From CALXOD01 sp964402715 (GTDB lineage Bacteria > Verrucomicrobiota > Lentisphaeria > Victivallales > Victivallaceae), in the NCBI GenBank assembly GCA_964402715.1, contig CAYODJ010000015.1:1-49037 (forward strand): a DNA stretch of 49,037 nt. The letters are read 5' to 3'. Positions 1-8,832 of the stretch are shown one piece after another. The notes beneath the pieces were generated by a model. It saw only the letters and a program-made list of their open reading frames with translations, searched no databases and was not told where the DNA came from. Position numbers and translations under genes: made by a program. Numbering within the stretch: the stretch's first letter is position 1; each line of letters begins with the position of its first letter.

Positions 1-4
1 TTTG

Positions 5-175
5 TCAGCGTCGGCAACTACAAGTGCTTTTCACAAAATTTGGGACAATAGCAAAGTCTGCAAATATCCATGTACGGACTGTCCCCCATTCCGTTGCGGG
101 AATATATTTGAGCCGCTCTTCTAACGGCATTATGGCCGAAACTCCGATCTCGACCGGCAGACCACTTGCATTCAC
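5..175 (-). CDS. Small unidentified ORF overlapping the lptC/lptA-like stop
   Basis: This is a 56-codon open frame that would start at a GTG overlapping the TGA of the upstream envelope gene, the arrangement expected for translational coupling. The peptide has a normal amino-acid mix with a hydrophobic, aromatic middle (around WIFADFAIVPNF) and a Cys-Arg-rich end. I recognise no family. The LPS-export ATPase gene lptB often follows lptA, but nothing here resembles an ABC ATPase. The frame could also be a chance reading through a 3' untranslated region, so it is weakly supported. Confidence 0.25.
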   Translation of the reverse strand: MNASGLPVEIGVSAIMPLEERLKYIPATEWGTVRTWIFADFAIVPNFVKSTCSCRR

Positions 176-2700
176 AACGAATTCAAATTCTTGATCTCAA
201 GGGAGGCCTGCTCCTCAACAGAAGCTCGTTCATTGGCGAGATCCAGAAAAATACGTTTCCCCTGCATACGGCCTTGAACCGGATCCTCCAGATATGGCAG
301 TCTCTGCGGTGTGCCAAGCAACACTGCGGAACGATCGTTGACGATGTAGTGCGCCTGATCGCAGGTTGCATACTGAACGCCTCTGAGGAGTTTTCTCGTT
401 ATCCGCACATGATGCTGAGCCACCACATCCGTCAGTTCACGACTGTCACCGAGTGCGAAAGCATTCGGCACCTCCGTGGCAGTGCTGACAAAAGGATCGC
501 GATCAATAGGATTCTCCTGCTGACGCGTCCCAACGTCTGATCCGTCGGTGACAATACGCATAAGCAGAAACAAAGAATCGCAATCCAGCGTCGCCTGCGG
601 ATCCTCGGCCCTTACCTTGCCGTGGAATTCCGCGACATTTTTGAGAAGATCAATCCGACCATGCTCAGCAGTCAGAACGGACACCCCTTTCGATCCTTTG
701 AAGATCGTCCCGATGTCCGAAGCGGACGACTCATCAATCCGATTGCCGCTGTCCTTGCCGCCGCCGGATGCGCCCTGCCTGCTCCTGAGTTCGACATTCC
801 CCTCCGTATCTATCCGAATCAGCTGCGTCTCTCCCGACTGCAAAGCCCCCGGCTCGGGCAAAGTCCCCTGCATCTGACGGAAATACAGCGTCAGCATATC
901 ACAGTCAAGAAAAAATTGCTTCTCAACAACATGCACATCCCCTATGCAAACGACACTCGCCAGATGCTTGTTCCTGGAATATCCCGAATCCAAACCGAAC
1001 GAACCTCCATGATCAGACTTTCCATGCTCACGGTGCTCATCTTTCACAGTGTCCCGCAAGTGTATCTTGATCTCATCGCATTCCAGCGTCAAGCGAGAAT
1101 CCTGCACCCTGACATTGCCTTTAAAGGTCAAAAGATTATCGCCGTAGTTGAAGTCACTGGAGTCGGAGGTAATCACGGTTTGCACGGCGTCAGCCGGCTG
1201 TTCATGGTTGGAACACAAGATTACTCCTGCAGGAATATTCACGTATTTTTCACAGTTGACGGCATGCGTACGGCGGCATGACGGCATGGCCAGTCCGATG
1301 TAAAATTCACTCTGTCCTGGACAGCCCAGGGTATGCCGCCGAATTCCCGCAATACTACCCGTCTGTCGTAGCCGACTGCCGCACAGAACGCGAACATTAT
1401 CATGACACTCGACGTTCATCAATTCCATTCTCCCCATGGAGTCGAACTCAGGCATCAAGGCAATCTCCGTCGCAGCTTCCTCGGCATCGTTCTTGACAGA
1501 GGAACCCAGGGAAGCGTATATCATACCGCAGGACAACGACGTGTCGGACTCATCCAAAAGAACATTTCCGCTGAAAAGCACGGAATGATGCCGGCGGTCA
1601 AACGATATGGCGTCAGAACGCAATTCGGTGCGTTTCACTAAATCCCCATTCAATCCGACCCGACAGGCAAACAATCGGCAATGACCCCGTACGGCCGTCT
1701 CTCCAGAAAAACGGTGATACTCGATAACCTCACCACTTAAGATATCTCCGTCACAGCGCAGCACCGAAGGGTTGTCCGGCGAACCTGTCAAGGTGACCGT
1801 TCCGTGTTTCACACGGTACTCGGCCCGATCGGAGGCAGCGGACTGCCGCGCCTGCTCCGGCATGACGACACCGTTTTTTCTGACAATAACAACATGTCCT
1901 TCACAAATTACTCTGTTCACCCCATCGATGCCGGACTCCGCGAATAAATCGTCCTCACCTGCTTCGCCTGTGCGATCTCCCCCACGCCCGTCGAAAAAAA
2001 TTGTCAGCCTGTCGCAGTTGACAGTAGCCCTCTCCTCATCGATTTTGACTTCTCCGGACAATATGACCTCCCCTCTGTCGAAATCAATAAAAAGGGAGTT
2101 AGCGTAGGCGTTGATGTGTTCATATTTCTCCGGCAGTTTCTTTTCCTCCAGCAACTTGACCGGATTACTCGCAGCGGTACGCAGAACAATATGCACGTTT
2201 TGACGCACCAGAAGCGTACGCGACGCATAGTCGGCATCGAAACCAACGCCATCAAGATCCAACATCGGCGAACGGAAGAAAACCGGATCGTTGCCGGAGG
2301 CCTGGTTGGTCTCCTGATTAATCACGGCACTGGTGCTGCTGATGACCCCCTCGCTATACAGACGCTGCGTCCAGAAGGCCAGAATATCAACGAGAGGAGC
2401 CTCCAGAGAATAGGGCGTGTTTTTTTGAGCATTGCCGACCAAATCGATATCAATCCCCCTGCGGATGATGTCCATGACAGGATCCCTGGCGAGAACGGTG
2501 TCACCACGGTGTTCGGCTTCGGCGCTGTAAATCATGAGTTGCAGACGTTCCTTGTGATAGACCGGAAAACGGGATTGACGAGTTTTCAGCCCCCGCAGCT
2601 CATTCAGGGAAGCGGCGCACGCGCCGGTCACAGCGATAGACTGAAACACACAACAAAGGACGATGGCCTGCAATGATATCCGCAGGAAAGAGAACATCTT
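172..2700 (-). CDS. Long LptC/LptA (OstA)-like LPS transport protein with tandem repeats
   Basis: The product is about 842 residues with an N-terminal signal sequence ending near an Ala-Cys-Ala-Ala site, so it should be exported to the periplasm. Around residue 150-177 a segment (GFDADYASRTLLVRQNVHI) resembles the C-terminal part of LptC. After it come repeated OstA/LptA-type strands of the pattern 'hydrophobic-G-x-V ... L-x-C-D-x-L', near residues 212-240, 375-400, 525-550, 588-612 and 690-717. The last 80 residues are a further degenerate unit. LptA normally has about 180 residues and one domain, so this is unusually long. The start chosen is the ATG at 2700, with a purine-rich AAAGGTGGG upstream inside kdsA; an in-frame GTG lies at 2709. 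It is the last gene of the kds/heptose run, which supports a role in moving LPS across the periplasm. The LptC/LptA assignment is by pattern only. Confidence 0.7.
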   Translation of the reverse strand, partial: KMFSFLRISLQAIVLCCVFQSIAVTGACAASLNELRGLKTRQSRFPVYHKERLQLMIYSAEAEHRGDTVLARDPVMDIIRRGIDIDLVGNAQKNTPYSLEAPLVDILAFWTQRLYSEGVISSTSAVINQETNQASGNDPVFFRSPMLDLDGVGFDADYASRTLLVRQNVHIVLRTAASNPVKLLEEKKLPEKYEHINAYANSLFIDFDRGEVILSGEVKIDEERATVNCDRLTIFFDGRGGDRTGEAGEDDLFAESGIDGVNRVICEGHVVIVRKNGVVMPEQARQSAASDRAEYRVKHGTVTLTGSPDNPSVLRCDGDILSGEVIEYHRFSGETAVRGHCRLFACRVGLNGDLVKRTELRSDAISFDRRHHSVLFSGNVLLDESDTSLSCGMIYASLGSSVKNDAEEAATEIALMPEFDSMGRMELMNVECHDNVRVLCGSRLRQTGSIAGIRRHTLGCPGQSEFYIGLAMPSCRRTHAVNCEKYVNIPAGVILCSNHEQPADAVQTVITSDSSDFNYGDNLLTFKGNVRVQDSRLTLECDEIKIHLRDTVKDEHREHGKSDHGGSFGLDSGYSRNKHLASVVCIGDVHVVEKQFFLDCDMLTLYFRQMQGTLPEPGALQSGETQLIRIDTEGNVELRSRQGASGGGKDSGNRIDESSASDIGTIFKGSKGVSVLTAEHGRIDLLKNVAEFHGKVRAEDPQATLDCDSLFLLMRIVTDGSDVGTRQQENPIDRDPFVSTATEVPNAFALGDSRELTDVVAQHHVRITRKLLRGVQYATCDQAHYIVNDRSAVLLGTPQRLPYLEDPVQGRMQGKRIFLDLANERASVEEQASLEIKNLNSL

Positions 2701-3520
2701 ACAGCCCACCTTTCATGATTTTCATGATGGCGGTGAAGTCCGACACCACTTCCCGTATTTCCGAAAACGAGAGTGAATTGGGGCCGTCGGACCATGCCTG
2801 ATCAGGGCGCGGATGAACCTCCGCGAACAGCGCGTCGATACCAACCGCCGTAGCGGCTCTGGCGAGAGGACGCACAAATTCACGGCTGCCTCCGGATGTG
2901 TCACCACGCCCTCCTGGAAGCTGTACCGAATGCGTCGCATCGAACACCACCGGCACGTCAAAACCGCGCATGATTGGCAGAGAACGGAAATCAACCACGA
3001 GATTATGATATCCGAAAGTGCACCCCCGTTCGGTGAGGATGACCTGGCGGTTGCCGGCACAGCGCACTTTTTCCACGGCTCCAAACATATCCTCAGGAGC
3101 CATGAATTGCCCTTTCTTTATATTGACTGGCTTCATGGATTCCGCTGCGGCTACAAGCAGATCCGTTTGACGGCAGAGGAATGCGGGGATCTGAAGCAGA
3201 TCCGCAACCTCCGCCACCTGCGGCACATCCTTCGACTCGTGAACATCAGTAACAACCGGAATGTTGAAACGTCCCCTGATTTCAGACAGCATCGCCAGTC
3301 CGGCAGTTATGCCGGGCCCCCTGCGGGATCTTCCACTGGTGCGATTTGCCTTGTCGTATGAGGCTTTGAAAACATACCCCACCCCGAACTCTTCACACAG
3401 ATCGGCCAGGTACCCAGCGCATTCCATGCACAGTTCGAGACTTTCCGCCATACACGGACCAGCGATCAGGACAGGATGTCCATCGCCTATGACAACAGAT
3501 CCGACGGTAACGCTGTTCAT
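2699..3520 (-). CDS. kdsA: 3-deoxy-8-phosphooctulonate synthase (Kdo-8-P synthase)
   Basis: The 273-residue product matches the usual size of KdsA, which condenses phosphoenolpyruvate with arabinose-5-phosphate to make Kdo-8-phosphate for the LPS inner core. Family landmarks are visible: an N-terminal IAGPCMAES segment, FKASYDKANR around residue 50, VTDVHE near residue 90, LLQIPAFLCRQTD around residue 110, and FDATHSVQLPGG near residue 195. Residues QLPGGRGDTSGG suit a KdsA substrate loop. The gene starts within the stop of kdsB (4-nt ATGA overlap) and its own end overlaps the next gene start, so the three are almost certainly co-translated. Confidence 0.96.
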   Translation of the reverse strand: MNSVTVGSVVIGDGHPVLIAGPCMAESLELCMECAGYLADLCEEFGVGYVFKASYDKANRTSGRSRRGPGITAGLAMLSEIRGRFNIPVVTDVHESKDVPQVAEVADLLQIPAFLCRQTDLLVAAAESMKPVNIKKGQFMAPEDMFGAVEKVRCAGNRQVILTERGCTFGYHNLVVDFRSLPIMRGFDVPVVFDATHSVQLPGGRGDTSGGSREFVRPLARAATAVGIDALFAEVHPRPDQAWSDGPNSLSFSEIREVVSDFTAIMKIMKGGL

Positions 3521-4248
3521 GACCCGACCTCACGCAGACGCTGTTCAGCCCGAATCAAATCCTCCGGAGTGTCAATACCGACGCTGGACAGGTGAGAAAC
3601 AATCACCCTGATATCCATTCCATTCTCCAGAGCGCGGAGTTGTTCAAGTTTTTCACACATCTCAAGCCGTCCGACGGGGAGATTCACAAATTTCTCCAAA
3701 GCGGCAGAACGATAGGCGTAAATGCCCCAGTGGACATATACCGTGGTTTCTATGCCGCCGTCACGCAGGAACGGAATCAGTGAGCGGCTGAAATAGAGCG
3801 CCCTGCCGGCCGAGTCAAAAACGACCTTGGGGCGGTTGCAGTCATGCATTTCCGCCGGGGTGGCCGGTACGGCCACAGTGGATATCTCGTATTCCGGATG
3901 ACTTTTCATCACAGCAATCAGAGCATCGATGACCTCGGTCGGAATCAACGGCTCGTCACCCTGCACGTTGACAACAATGTCGCATCCCATTCCCGCAACA
4001 GCTTCGTATATCCGATCGCTGCCGGATGCATGCCCTGGGTCCGTCATCACCGCTTTCCCGCCGAACAGCTCCACTGCACGGTGAATGCGAGCATCATCGG
4101 TCGCGACGACGACAAGATCGGCGGTGGATGCGGCCGCCTTTTCATACACATGGCGAATCACCGGTTTCCCGCACAGCATCGCCAGCGGTTTGCCGGGGAA
4201 ACGAGTGCTGCCGTAACGGGCTGGAATGGCTACGACTACCCTGTCCAT
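3517..4248 (-). CDS. kdsB: 3-deoxy-manno-octulosonate cytidylyltransferase (CMP-Kdo synthetase)
   Basis: The 243-residue protein activates Kdo with CTP to form CMP-Kdo, the donor for lipid A glycosylation in the cytoplasm. The N-terminus carries the nucleotidyltransferase signature IPARYGSTRFPGKPL, followed by VVVATDD near residue 47, TDPGHASGSDRI around residue 70 and VNVQGDEPLI near residue 93, all hallmarks of KdsB. Length is normal (about 245-250). It overlaps kdsA by 4 nt and follows the heptose kinase gene after 5 nt, so LPS sugar synthesis genes form one transcription unit. Confidence 0.96.
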   Translation of the reverse strand: MDRVVVAIPARYGSTRFPGKPLAMLCGKPVIRHVYEKAAASTADLVVVATDDARIHRAVELFGGKAVMTDPGHASGSDRIYEAVAGMGCDIVVNVQGDEPLIPTEVIDALIAVMKSHPEYEISTVAVPATPAEMHDCNRPKVVFDSAGRALYFSRSLIPFLRDGGIETTVYVHWGIYAYRSAALEKFVNLPVGRLEMCEKLEQLRALENGMDIRVIVSHLSSVGIDTPEDLIRAEQRLREVGS

Positions 4249-4253
4249 AAGAG

Positions 4254-5246
4254 TCAGTTCCCCAGAAAAATTTCCCTCTTCAATTCATCCGCAGTCACAG
4301 GTACGGTTCCGATTTTTCCGACAACGACGCCGGCCGCATAGTTGCCGATTTCGGCAGCTTCCGTCGGCGCGGCTCCGGCGACGAGCGCGAGCATGAACGC
4401 GGCAAGAACCGTATCCCCTGCTCCTGACACGTCATAAACCTCTCTGGCTCTGGTGGGAATCACGGTCTTGATTTCGTTCCGAGAGTATAAGGCCATTCCC
4501 TCAGCCGCGAGAGAGATCAGCAGATACTTCGGAGTCCACCGTTTCTGAAGCTGTTCCGCCACAAAATCAAGATCCCCGTCTGATGCGGAGTCTGCCGACG
4601 CCGCCATGGCGAAGGCCTCCTTTCGGTTCGGCTTTATCACCGTCAGTCCGCGCACCGGCGAAAGGTTACCCGGTTTCGGATCCAACGCGCTGATGACTCC
4701 ATGCCTGTTCGCCTCTGGAACGATTGCGGACAGCATCTCACTGGAGAGCAGACCCTTGTTATAGTCGTCAAAAATTATGGCGTCGATTTCCTTTGAGAAA
4801 ATCAGAGACAGCACCTTTTCGACGATGTACTCCCGCAGCCACTCAGACACTGGAGACACGTCTTCATAGTCCAGCCTTATCAGCTGCTGAGTACCCGCCA
4901 CGACACGCTGCTTGCAGGTTGTCTGCCGGCTCGGATCGATGCGGACATGATCGTGATTGACGCCGTATTCCGTCAGCTGTCTGCAAAGTTCCGCGCCATT
5001 AGCATCCCCGCCGATCATTCCGAAAGCCACGGGGGATCCCCCCAACGTGGCCAGATTGCGCATCACATTGGCCGCGCCTCCGGGGCAGCTGCTGTTTTTC
5101 TCAATCAGCACCACAGGCACCGGTGCCTCCGGCGATATGCGATCGGCTCTGCCCCGCAGATATACATCAAGCATCATATCCCCGACAACGGCGATACGCT
5201 TACCTGAAAATCCCGCTATGATCTCAACGAGTCTCTCTTTGTTCAT
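4254..5246 (-). CDS. D-glycero-beta-D-manno-heptose-7-phosphate kinase (HldE kinase domain)
   Basis: This 330-residue PfkB-family sugar kinase resembles the N-terminal half of HldE/RfaE. Visible signatures are VVGDMMLDVYLRG near residue 20, RISPEAPVPV around residue 36, GGAANVMRNLA near residue 57 and the catalytic anion-hole motif DVSGAGDTVLAAF near residue 272. It would phosphorylate C1 of heptose-7-phosphate on the way to ADP-heptose. The C-terminal nucleotidyltransferase domain of bifunctional HldE is absent, so a separate HldC-type enzyme would be needed elsewhere. It overlaps the preceding membrane protein gene by 23 nt and precedes kdsB by 5 nt. Confidence 0.9.
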   Translation of the reverse strand: MNKERLVEIIAGFSGKRIAVVGDMMLDVYLRGRADRISPEAPVPVVLIEKNSSCPGGAANVMRNLATLGGSPVAFGMIGGDANGAELCRQLTEYGVNHDHVRIDPSRQTTCKQRVVAGTQQLIRLDYEDVSPVSEWLREYIVEKVLSLIFSKEIDAIIFDDYNKGLLSSEMLSAIVPEANRHGVISALDPKPGNLSPVRGLTVIKPNRKEAFAMAASADSASDGDLDFVAEQLQKRWTPKYLLISLAAEGMALYSRNEIKTVIPTRAREVYDVSGAGDTVLAAFMLALVAGAAPTEAAEIGNYAAGVVVGKIGTVPVTADELKREIFLGN

Positions 5247-5721
5247 GAATATTGCCGTCGTCAGATCGGTTTGCGATGCGCCGTGTCATCTCGGACAGGA
5301 ACATCCTCGTGTCTACGGACACCTCCCGGTTGGCACATTCCTCATGCTTCGCCTTGGCCGTGATCACACTCAGGTCCTTAATGTCTTTCCGGAGACCGGC
5401 GATTTCCCCCGCGCTGATGGTCTGTCGGTGGACGCGCAGATAATTCGCCATCAGATTCAGCGACCAAAGAACTATGCGATTTTCATTGTCGGCCGCCGTG
5501 TTTCTGATTTTCGCATCGTTGCAGGAACCGCGCAATGCATCGAAACTGTCGAGCAGCTGCTGCCGTCTTATCTGGAGCGCCCAGATGTTTGACCGCAGCA
5601 GATATGTGGGGATGCCGACCGCAAGCGTTATCTCAGCGACGACAATCAGACAGAAAATCGCCACAGCCGACGCCGCAACATAATCTTTCTTGAACTTCGC
5701 CGTGAACAGAGAACGATCCAT
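5224..5721 (-). CDS. Small membrane protein with one N-terminal helix
   Basis: The product (about 165 residues) has a basic N-terminus (AKFKKDY) and one strong membrane segment at about residues 13-36. A hydrophilic, helix-prone domain with many Arg, Asp and Glu residues follows, ending in a charged tail. I recognise no family. The ATG at 5721 is preferred because GGGAGA lies 9 nt before it; an in-frame GTG at 5745 would overlap the upstream stop. It lies inside the envelope operon between the YugP-like protease and the heptose kinase gene, whose start it overlaps by 23 nt. It may therefore act at the inner membrane, but no function can be assigned. Confidence 0.7.
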   Translation of the reverse strand: MDRSLFTAKFKKDYVAASAVAIFCLIVVAEITLAVGIPTYLLRSNIWALQIRRQQLLDSFDALRGSCNDAKIRNTAADNENRIVLWSLNLMANYLRVHRQTISAGEIAGLRKDIKDLSVITAKAKHEECANREVSVDTRMFLSEMTRRIANRSDDGNIHEQRETR

Positions 5722-5741
5722 GCCGTGCATTCTCCCGAACG

Positions 5742-6437
5742 TCACTCACGCCGTCCGCCAAACAGTCCGGCGCGGAAAAGGTAGTACAGCAGCACCAGCA
5801 GCGAATTGACTGCGGAGGCAACATACGTGAGAAATGCGGCGTTAAGCACCCTGGCGGCGGCATCAGCTTCACGCGAACTCACGATCCCGGCGCTTTCTAC
5901 AAGTCTTCTGGCGCGAGCACTGGCATCATATTCCACCGGAAGCGTGACTATCGCAAAGAGAACTGCGGCTCCGAACAGCAAAGCACCTATAAAAATCAAA
6001 CCGGGAGCATGCATGCAAAATCCCGCGAGAATCACGATGTAGGACAACGGCGGTGTCAGCGACACCAACGGCACCATCATATTGCGAAGCACCAACGGCC
6101 CGTAGAACTGAGCATGCTGAATGGCATGCCCTGCCTCGTGACAGGCGACGCCAATGGAGGAAAGACTGTTTCCAAAGTAAACATCACGGGAAAGCCTCAG
6201 CGTCCGTGATATGGGATCATAGTGATCGGAAAGAAACCCGTCCGTCTGTTCAATGCTCACGTCGTCAATCCCCGCGTTCTGCAGCAATCTCGCAGCCGCC
6301 TGTGCGCCGCTAAGACCTGAGGAAGCAGTCATTCTGGCGTAGCGATTGAATGTGCTCCTCGTATGCCAAGACGCCCAGCAGGCCAGCAACGCTCCGGGGA
6401 GGATGAACAGGAAATACACCGGATCGAAATATATCAT
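5742..6437 (-). CDS. YugP-like membrane zinc metallopeptidase
   Basis: The 231-residue protein has an N-terminal membrane segment, a HEAGH zinc-protease motif at residues 100-104 and further membrane segments around 115-165 and 205-225. This layout, with the block ACHEAGHAIQHA, is typical of the YugP/Zn-dependent protease 2 family (about 225-235 residues). The family is widespread and its substrates are largely unknown; I infer membrane-protein turnover. The gene sits between an esterase gene (43 nt upstream) and the small membrane protein gene. Confidence 0.88.
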   Translation of the reverse strand: MIYFDPVYFLFILPGALLACWASWHTRSTFNRYARMTASSGLSGAQAAARLLQNAGIDDVSIEQTDGFLSDHYDPISRTLRLSRDVYFGNSLSSIGVACHEAGHAIQHAQFYGPLVLRNMMVPLVSLTPPLSYIVILAGFCMHAPGLIFIGALLFGAAVLFAIVTLPVEYDASARARRLVESAGIVSSREADAAARVLNAAFLTYVASAVNSLLVLLYYLFRAGLFGGRRE

Positions 6438-6480
6438 GAGCTATGCTCCCGTCTGAATCGTCCAATTGCAACTCAACATA

Positions 6481-7314
6481 TCACAGAGGGAAACCGCACT
6501 GTTCACGCAGAAAATTGCAAGCTAACTCCGGCCATTCGGCGATATCCGGGTAACGCGATGCCAGCCCAAGTCCGTGTGCGCCGTGGGAAAAAACATGCAG
6601 CTCCCATTTTCTCCGATGATCATGCAGCGCAGCCGCAAACAGCAGACTGTTTTCCACAGGCACAAGCTCATCTGTCGCGGTATGCCACAGGAACGTGGGC
6701 GGAGTATGCGCACCGACGCGCCGTTCCAGAGAAAAGCGTTCCTTCTCATCAATGAACTTGTCGCCCAGAAGGTTCATCCCTGACGCCTGATGCCCGCATG
6801 CGCCGAAGGATATCACCGGATATCCGAGAATCATGGCGCTGGGCATCATGTCGAAGACATCCGCCGCATCACCGGCATCGGCATCGATTTCCGATGAGAT
6901 GGTGCCGGTGCATGCTGCCAGATGTCCGCCTGCGGAAAATCCGAACACCGCCAGACAATCCGCAAGCACCAGCCACCGATCGGCCGCCTGCCGCACCAGT
7001 CTGACGGCCCGCAAGGCATCCTGCTGAGGTTCGGGGAAACGATGCGGAGCTGTCCGGTACTGCACCACAAACGCATGAAAACCGAGACTTCTCAACTTGC
7101 AGGCTATGTCTACGCCTTCATGCGGACACAATTCCACGTACGCCCCCCCCGGGAATATGACGGCGGCAGGATGCCGCTGCCCGTCTTCAATCAGGTAGCA
7201 ATCCATGTGAGGGCGGAAGCCGTCACCTGTTCCTGTTGCCCGAATCAAGCTGTCGCCCGGCCACAGCAACACTGTCCGCGACGGTGACGATTTGGAACAA
7301 GACACCATTGGCAT
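6481..7314 (-). CDS. Alpha/beta-hydrolase, acetyl-esterase-like
   Basis: The 277-residue protein shows a complete esterase catalytic set: an oxyanion-hole region FPGGAYVELCPHEG near residue 54, the nucleophile elbow GFSAGGH near residue 124, an acidic residue in TATDELVP near residue 215, and the terminal histidine in SHGAHG near residue 244. This pattern fits the xylan-esterase/dienelactone-hydrolase-like group that often deacetylates sugars. No signal peptide is evident, so it should be cytoplasmic. A GGGGGGA run sits 6 nt before the ATG. It appears to be the first gene of the envelope operon. Confidence 0.85.
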   Translation of the reverse strand: MPMVSCSKSSPSRTVLLWPGDSLIRATGTGDGFRPHMDCYLIEDGQRHPAAVIFPGGAYVELCPHEGVDIACKLRSLGFHAFVVQYRTAPHRFPEPQQDALRAVRLVRQAADRWLVLADCLAVFGFSAGGHLAACTGTISSEIDADAGDAADVFDMMPSAMILGYPVISFGACGHQASGMNLLGDKFIDEKERFSLERRVGAHTPPTFLWHTATDELVPVENSLLFAAALHDHRRKWELHVFSHGAHGLGLASRYPDIAEWPELACNFLREQCGFPL

Positions 7315-7410
7315 AACAGTCCCCCCGTTGAGAATTCGATCGGTCGGCGCAGTACACTATATCATGAAACCTGAAAAACAAGTCGGACACTCGCCATAGC
7401 CGGAAAATTT

Positions 7411-7450
7411 ATAAAAATCCCCCCGATCCGATGACAACGGCTCGGGGGAA
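7411..7450 (-). terminator. Rho-independent terminator after the parvulin gene
   Basis: On the minus strand a stem TCCCCCGA pairs with TCGGGGGA across a 15-nt loop and is followed by a T-rich tail (GATTTTTATAAATTTT). It lies about 20 nt past the parvulin stop codon and before the esterase gene, so it separates the two transcription units. Confidence 0.65.
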
Positions 7451-7470
7451 CATGTCGCCGGCGGCGACCG

Positions 7471-8595
7471 TCATTTGGCAGGCGCGTCAGAAACCTGATC
7501 CTTGACCAGAAATTCGACCTTATTCTCCTTCTCGAGTTCCGTCACTATTCTCTCTATCTCTTCTTGCGCTTTCTGAAGCTTAATCCCGTCTTTCAGGCGA
7601 TTTTTGACCTCGTCATATGAAGTGGTTCTTTCTTTCTGCGCCGCATCACGCCTGATGATATGGTAGCCGAACTTAGTCTTTACCACGCCGGACAATTCAC
7701 CTTCCTTCAAGGCAAATGCGGCATCCTCAAATTCCTTGACCATCTGCCCCTTGGTGAAAAGGCCCAAAGAACCGCCGTTATCCTTGCTGGGACAGTCGCT
7801 GCTGGATTTTGCGGCGGCTTCAAATCCGTTCTTATTCTTTTTCAGATCCGCCAGAATGGATTCGGCCTTTGCTTTCGCCGCGCTGTCCTGCTCCTTCGTC
7901 GCCTTGTCTGGAACACTGATCAGAATGTGCGATGCACGGATTGAATCAGCAGGATCCGCAGGCTCTTTGAAACGCTCGATGTTCGACTCGTAGAATTTCC
8001 TAGCATCCTCGTCCGTGACTGTGATTTTGGAGAATACCGTTTTATCCAGATAGCGCTCGATGGCGACACCCTCCTGAACAGCCGTATTCTTGGACAACTC
8101 GGCGATGTAGGAATTCTCATCCTTACCTGTCATCTGCAGCTGCATCTTAACCATTTCCCTTTGTTCTTTGGGCATGGAATTCAGCTGCTCCTTCAGCACT
8201 CCGGCCACCAAATCCGAAGAAGGCACAAACCCCGCCTTAGCCGCAACCGGAAGCAAAAGTCTCTGATCGACATACGACTTCACCTGCCTCGGCGCGGCAC
8301 GTTGAAGCAACTCGGACGTTATCATAGGAGGAATCTTACCGTCCGGCCCTTTCATCTGGTTTTCCATGGCGGCTATGAATTCCTGCTTTGGAATATCCTT
8401 GCCGTTGATCCTCGCAACCGCCGGAGGCAAAAACCCCCAGAGATCCTGCGGCTTCGCGACGGCCTGGGCAGCGTCTCGCGACGGCTGCTTGGCATCCACA
8501 GCCGAAGAGGATGCGGCGCTCCGCTGTTCGGCGGCCGTCAAATTAACAACAAATACGCCGACTGCCAGGGTAAAACTCAGTAATCTCGCATTCAT
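7471..8595 (-). CDS. Periplasmic peptidyl-prolyl isomerase (SurA/PrsA-like parvulin)
   Basis: The product of about 374 residues begins with an export signal (hydrophobic LLSFTLAVGVFVVNL, then Ala-Ala). Its middle is a helical SurA-type chaperone region and its C-terminal part is a parvulin domain, roughly residues 220-330. Parvulin landmarks are RASHILISV, DCPSKDNGGSLGLFTKGQMVKEFEDAAF and FGYHIIRRDA in shortened form. It should assist folding of outer-membrane or secreted proteins. The ATG at 8595 has GGAAAGG about 10 nt upstream; a GTG at 8601 is an alternative. The gene ends at a clear terminator. Confidence 0.9.
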   Translation of the reverse strand: MNARLLSFTLAVGVFVVNLTAAEQRSAASSSAVDAKQPSRDAAQAVAKPQDLWGFLPPAVARINGKDIPKQEFIAAMENQMKGPDGKIPPMITSELLQRAAPRQVKSYVDQRLLLPVAAKAGFVPSSDLVAGVLKEQLNSMPKEQREMVKMQLQMTGKDENSYIAELSKNTAVQEGVAIERYLDKTVFSKITVTDEDARKFYESNIERFKEPADPADSIRASHILISVPDKATKEQDSAAKAKAESILADLKKNKNGFEAAAKSSSDCPSKDNGGSLGLFTKGQMVKEFEDAAFALKEGELSGVVKTKFGYHIIRRDAAQKERTTSYDEVKNRLKDGIKLQKAQEEIERIVTELEKENKVEFLVKDQVSDAPAK

Positions 8596-8832
8596 CTGCA
8601 CAAAACCTTTCCATTGCTCTGTTTCGGGAGAAGTCTGCTCTCATCATTCCCCCCGGAGTAAAATCCGTCCGTTGTTTTCAACGGATCCGCATACGCCCAA
8701 CGCTGATGCCGCCACGGCAAAATAATTCCGGATTATGAAATTCTCCAGAAAACGCATAACCCTTCCGGAAGCTCTACTCCAAGGAAAGAACTGTTCGACG
8801 ACGGTGTCATCTTCCGCGCTGCAGGGAATGTC

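Noticed and set aside
622..1281. Long plus-strand frames inside the lptC/lptA-like gene
   Set aside because: They lie antisense to a well-supported gene with a signal sequence and repeats, and their translations are Arg/Ser-rich shadows without ribosome-binding sites.
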